This document shows, piece after piece, positions 62,404-64,000 of a stretch of DNA of 64,000 nt. The stretch's first letter is position 1. The number at the start of each line of letters is the position of its first letter. Under the pieces are notes generated by a model. It made no database searches. It saw only the letters and a list, made by a program, of their open reading frames with translations, and was not told where the DNA came from. Made by a program: the position numbers and the translations under genes. Where the stretch lies: assembly GCF_000429325.1 (NCBI RefSeq), contig NZ_AUBQ01000003.1:496001-560000 (forward strand), in the 5' to 3' direction. The DNA is from Fundidesulfovibrio putealis DSM 16056. GTDB lineage: Bacteria > Desulfobacterota > Desulfovibrionia > Desulfovibrionales > Desulfovibrionaceae.

Positions 62404-64000
62404 ATGAGCATCACCGGCGCGCGCTACATCGTGAAATTCCTTGAGAAACAGGGTGTGCGGACCGTCACGGGCATTCCCGGCGGCTCCATCCTTCCCCTCT
62501 ACGACGCCCTGGCCGAGAGCAGGGCCGTGCGCCACGTGCTGGCCCGCCACGAGCAGGGCGCGGCCTTCATGGCCCAGGGCATGGCCCGGCTCACCGGGCG
62601 TCCCGGCGTGTGTCTGGCCACCTCAGGCCCCGGCGCGACCAACCTGGTCACGGCCATTGCCGACGCCCGGCGCGACGGCGTGCCCCTGGTGTGCATCACC
62701 GGGCAGGTCCCCCTGGCCCAGATCGGCACCGAGGCCTTCCAGGAGGTGGACATCGTGGCCGTGACCCGCCCCATCGCCAAGGCCGGGCGCATGGTGCAAG
62801 ACGCCTCCGAGCTGCCCGAGGCCCTGCGCTGGGCCTTCCAGACGGCCGCCGAGGGCAGGCCCGGCCCGGTGGTGCTGGACATCCCCAAGGATGTGCAGAG
62901 CCAGGAGTTTGTGGAAGAGCCTGAAGGAAAGGACGACTGGCGGAGCGGTGGCGCGTGGTCGCCGGAGCTGCCTTCGCGCCTGGAGGCCTCCCGCGCTGCG
63001 GCCATGATCAACGCGGCCTCGCGCCCGGTGCTGCTCCTGGGGGGCGGGGCCGCCAAGGGCGACGCGCCCGCCCTGGCTTTGGCCCTGGCCGGGCGGTCCA
63101 ACATCCCCGTGACCATGACCCTCATGGGCTTGGGCACCGTTCCCGCAGCGCACCGTCTGAGCCTGGGCATGCACGGCATGCACGGCCACCACGCCGCCAA
63201 CGCCGCACTGGCCGAGTGCGACCTGCTCATCGCAGTGGGCAGCCGCTTCGACGACCGGGCCACGGGCAAGCCAGGCAGCTTCTGCCACAAGGCCCGGATC
63301 ATCCATATCAACCTGGACGCGGCCGAGCTGGGGCGCATCCAGCGCGCCGACCTTGGCATCGCCCGCGACGCGGCCCAGGCCCTGGCGGCCATCCTGCCGC
63401 TGGTGGAACGCCGTGCCCGCCGCGAGTGGCTTGCGCGCGTGGACCGGTTCAGGGCCGAGGCGCCCACGGCGAAAGCCGCTCCGTCCGAAGCTGCCAACTG
63501 CTCCGGCTGCGCCAGGGGGCTTATCGGGGAGGTGGCTTCCAGATTGCGCGACGACGCGGTCATCGTCACCGACGTGGGACAGCACCAGATGTTCGTGGCC
63601 CAGGGTTTCCCCTTCAAGACGCCTGGACGCTGGCTGACATCAGGAGGGCTCGGGGTCATGGGGTTCGGGCTTCCTGCGGCAATCGGCGCGTCGCTGGCCG
63701 ACCCGGAGGCCCAGGTGGTCTGTTTCTCCGGCGATGGCAGCTTGAAAATGAACATCCAGGAGCTGGCCACCCTGGCCGAGACCGGGGCCAATGTGAAAAT
63801 CGTGGTCCTGGACAACCAGAGCCTGGGGCTGGTGGTGCAGCAGCAGAAGCTGTTCTTCGGGCGCAGGAGCGCATCGCGCTACGGGCGCGGCACAGATTTC
63901 GCTGCCCTGGCCGAGGCTTTCGGCGTGGCCGGCGTGGACCTGGACGCCTGCCAGGACCCGGCTGCCGCCCTGGATGAGGCCCTGAACGCGTGCGGCCCGG
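62404..64000 (+). CDS. ilvB: Acetolactate synthase large subunit, 5-prime part (cut by window end)
   Basis: A thiamine diphosphate enzyme that makes 2-acetolactate or 2-aceto-2-hydroxybutyrate, the first common step to valine, leucine and isoleucine. The first 532 codons are present and open to the end of the window. Catalytic Glu50 is in RHEQGAAFMAQGMARLTG; GPGATNLVTAIADAR and GTEAFQEVDIV follow. The ThDP motif is GDGS at 443-446 with the downstream Asn in KMNIQEL and VVLDNQ. GAGGAGG lies 8 bases before the ATG. Its attenuated leader suggests control by branched-chain amino acid supply. A partner small subunit would lie beyond the window. ilvG is an alternative name. Confidence 0.93.
   Translation, partial: MSITGARYIVKFLEKQGVRTVTGIPGGSILPLYDALAESRAVRHVLARHEQGAAFMAQGMARLTGRPGVCLATSGPGATNLVTAIADARRDGVPLVCITGQVPLAQIGTEAFQEVDIVAVTRPIAKAGRMVQDASELPEALRWAFQTAAEGRPGPVVLDIPKDVQSQEFVEEPEGKDDWRSGGAWSPELPSRLEASRAAAMINAASRPVLLLGGGAAKGDAPALALALAGRSNIPVTMTLMGLGTVPAAHRLSLGMHGMHGHHAANAALAECDLLIAVGSRFDDRATGKPGSFCHKARIIHINLDAAELGRIQRADLGIARDAAQALAAILPLVERRARREWLARVDRFRAEAPTAKAAPSEAANCSGCARGLIGEVASRLRDDAVIVTDVGQHQMFVAQGFPFKTPGRWLTSGGLGVMGFGLPAAIGASLADPEAQVVCFSGDGSLKMNIQELATLAETGANVKIVVLDNQSLGLVVQQQKLFFGRRSASRYGRGTDFAALAEAFGVAGVDLDACQDPAAALDEALNACGP

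Noticed and set aside
1-64000. tRNA genes, rRNA genes and CRISPR arrays
   Set aside because: No cloverleaf-like segment, rRNA sequence or regularly spaced repeat series was noticed on either strand.

Overview
The window is a high-GC bacterial chromosome segment, most likely from a sulfate reducer of the Desulfovibrionaceae. That assignment is inferred from an L-lactate permease next to a LUD-type lactate oxidation pair with fused subunits, an outer-membrane trimeric porin of the Desulfovibrio type, DUF4911, and many tetrahaem-free iron-sulfur electron carriers. No rRNA, tRNA or CRISPR array was seen. The only clearly foreign-looking stretch is one AT-rich gene at about 46.8-49.0 kb.

Layout. 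1-5.7 kb (+): the end of the lactate permease, a polysaccharide deacetylase, a secreted Ser-rich protein, then lutC and a lutB/lutA-like fusion (lactate oxidation). 6.0-7.0 kb (-): two small exported proteins with clear terminators. 7.2-12.5 kb (-): a tightly overlapping four-gene unit, DUF6599 - DUF362 (Tat) - membrane polyferredoxin - Tat-exported aldo/keto reductase, which looks like an undescribed envelope electron-transfer system. 12.6-20.7 kb (-): an exported protein behind an operator-like site, DUF4911, M24 peptidase, FAD amine-oxidase-like protein, NUDIX protein, three EamA exporters and a secreted protein. 20.7-21.1 kb: a 0.4 kb hairpin-rich repeat with perfect 16-bp terminal inverted repeats. 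21.2-26.8 kb (-): a branched-chain amino acid ABC transporter (livF, M, H, K, G) interrupted by a DUF486 membrane protein and a terminator. 26.9-30.0 kb (-): chemoreceptor and porin. 30.3-36.5 kb (-): a glycosyltransferase, then a six-gene overlapping unit coding for a tautomerase, an ABC importer, a methyltransferase-corrinoid fusion and a stand-alone MetH-type reactivation domain. 36.7-38.7 kb (-): an orphan MASE1/PAS histidine kinase. 38.8-46.8 kb: two divergent blocks for surface polysaccharide, with Wzm/Wzt ABC export and five glycosyltransferases. 46.9-49.0 kb (-): the AT-rich gene for a P-loop ATPase joined to a PD-(D/E)XK nuclease-like domain. 49.2-52.6 kb (+): small proteins around a radical SAM/DUF2344 fusion. 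52.8-55.8 kb (-): a substrate-binding protein and a PAS histidine kinase. 56.2-61.9 kb (+): a sugar-type binding protein, an M16 peptidase, and a thioredoxin/DsbD-like membrane protein. 61.9-62.1 kb: the second copy of the hairpin repeat. 62.2-64 kb (+): an acetolactate synthase gene preceded by a leader peptide and attenuator.

How the parts work together. The lactate genes supply carbon and electrons; the liv transporter and the attenuated acetolactate synthase handle branched-chain amino acids; the polysaccharide block builds and exports an O-antigen-like polymer. The most interesting unexplained items are (1) the paired hairpin repeats, whose loops are inverted relative to identical flanks, (2) the importer-coupled corrinoid methyltransferase operon, (3) the DUF6599/DUF362/polyferredoxin/reductase operon, and (4) the ATPase-nuclease gene in an AT-rich insertion.
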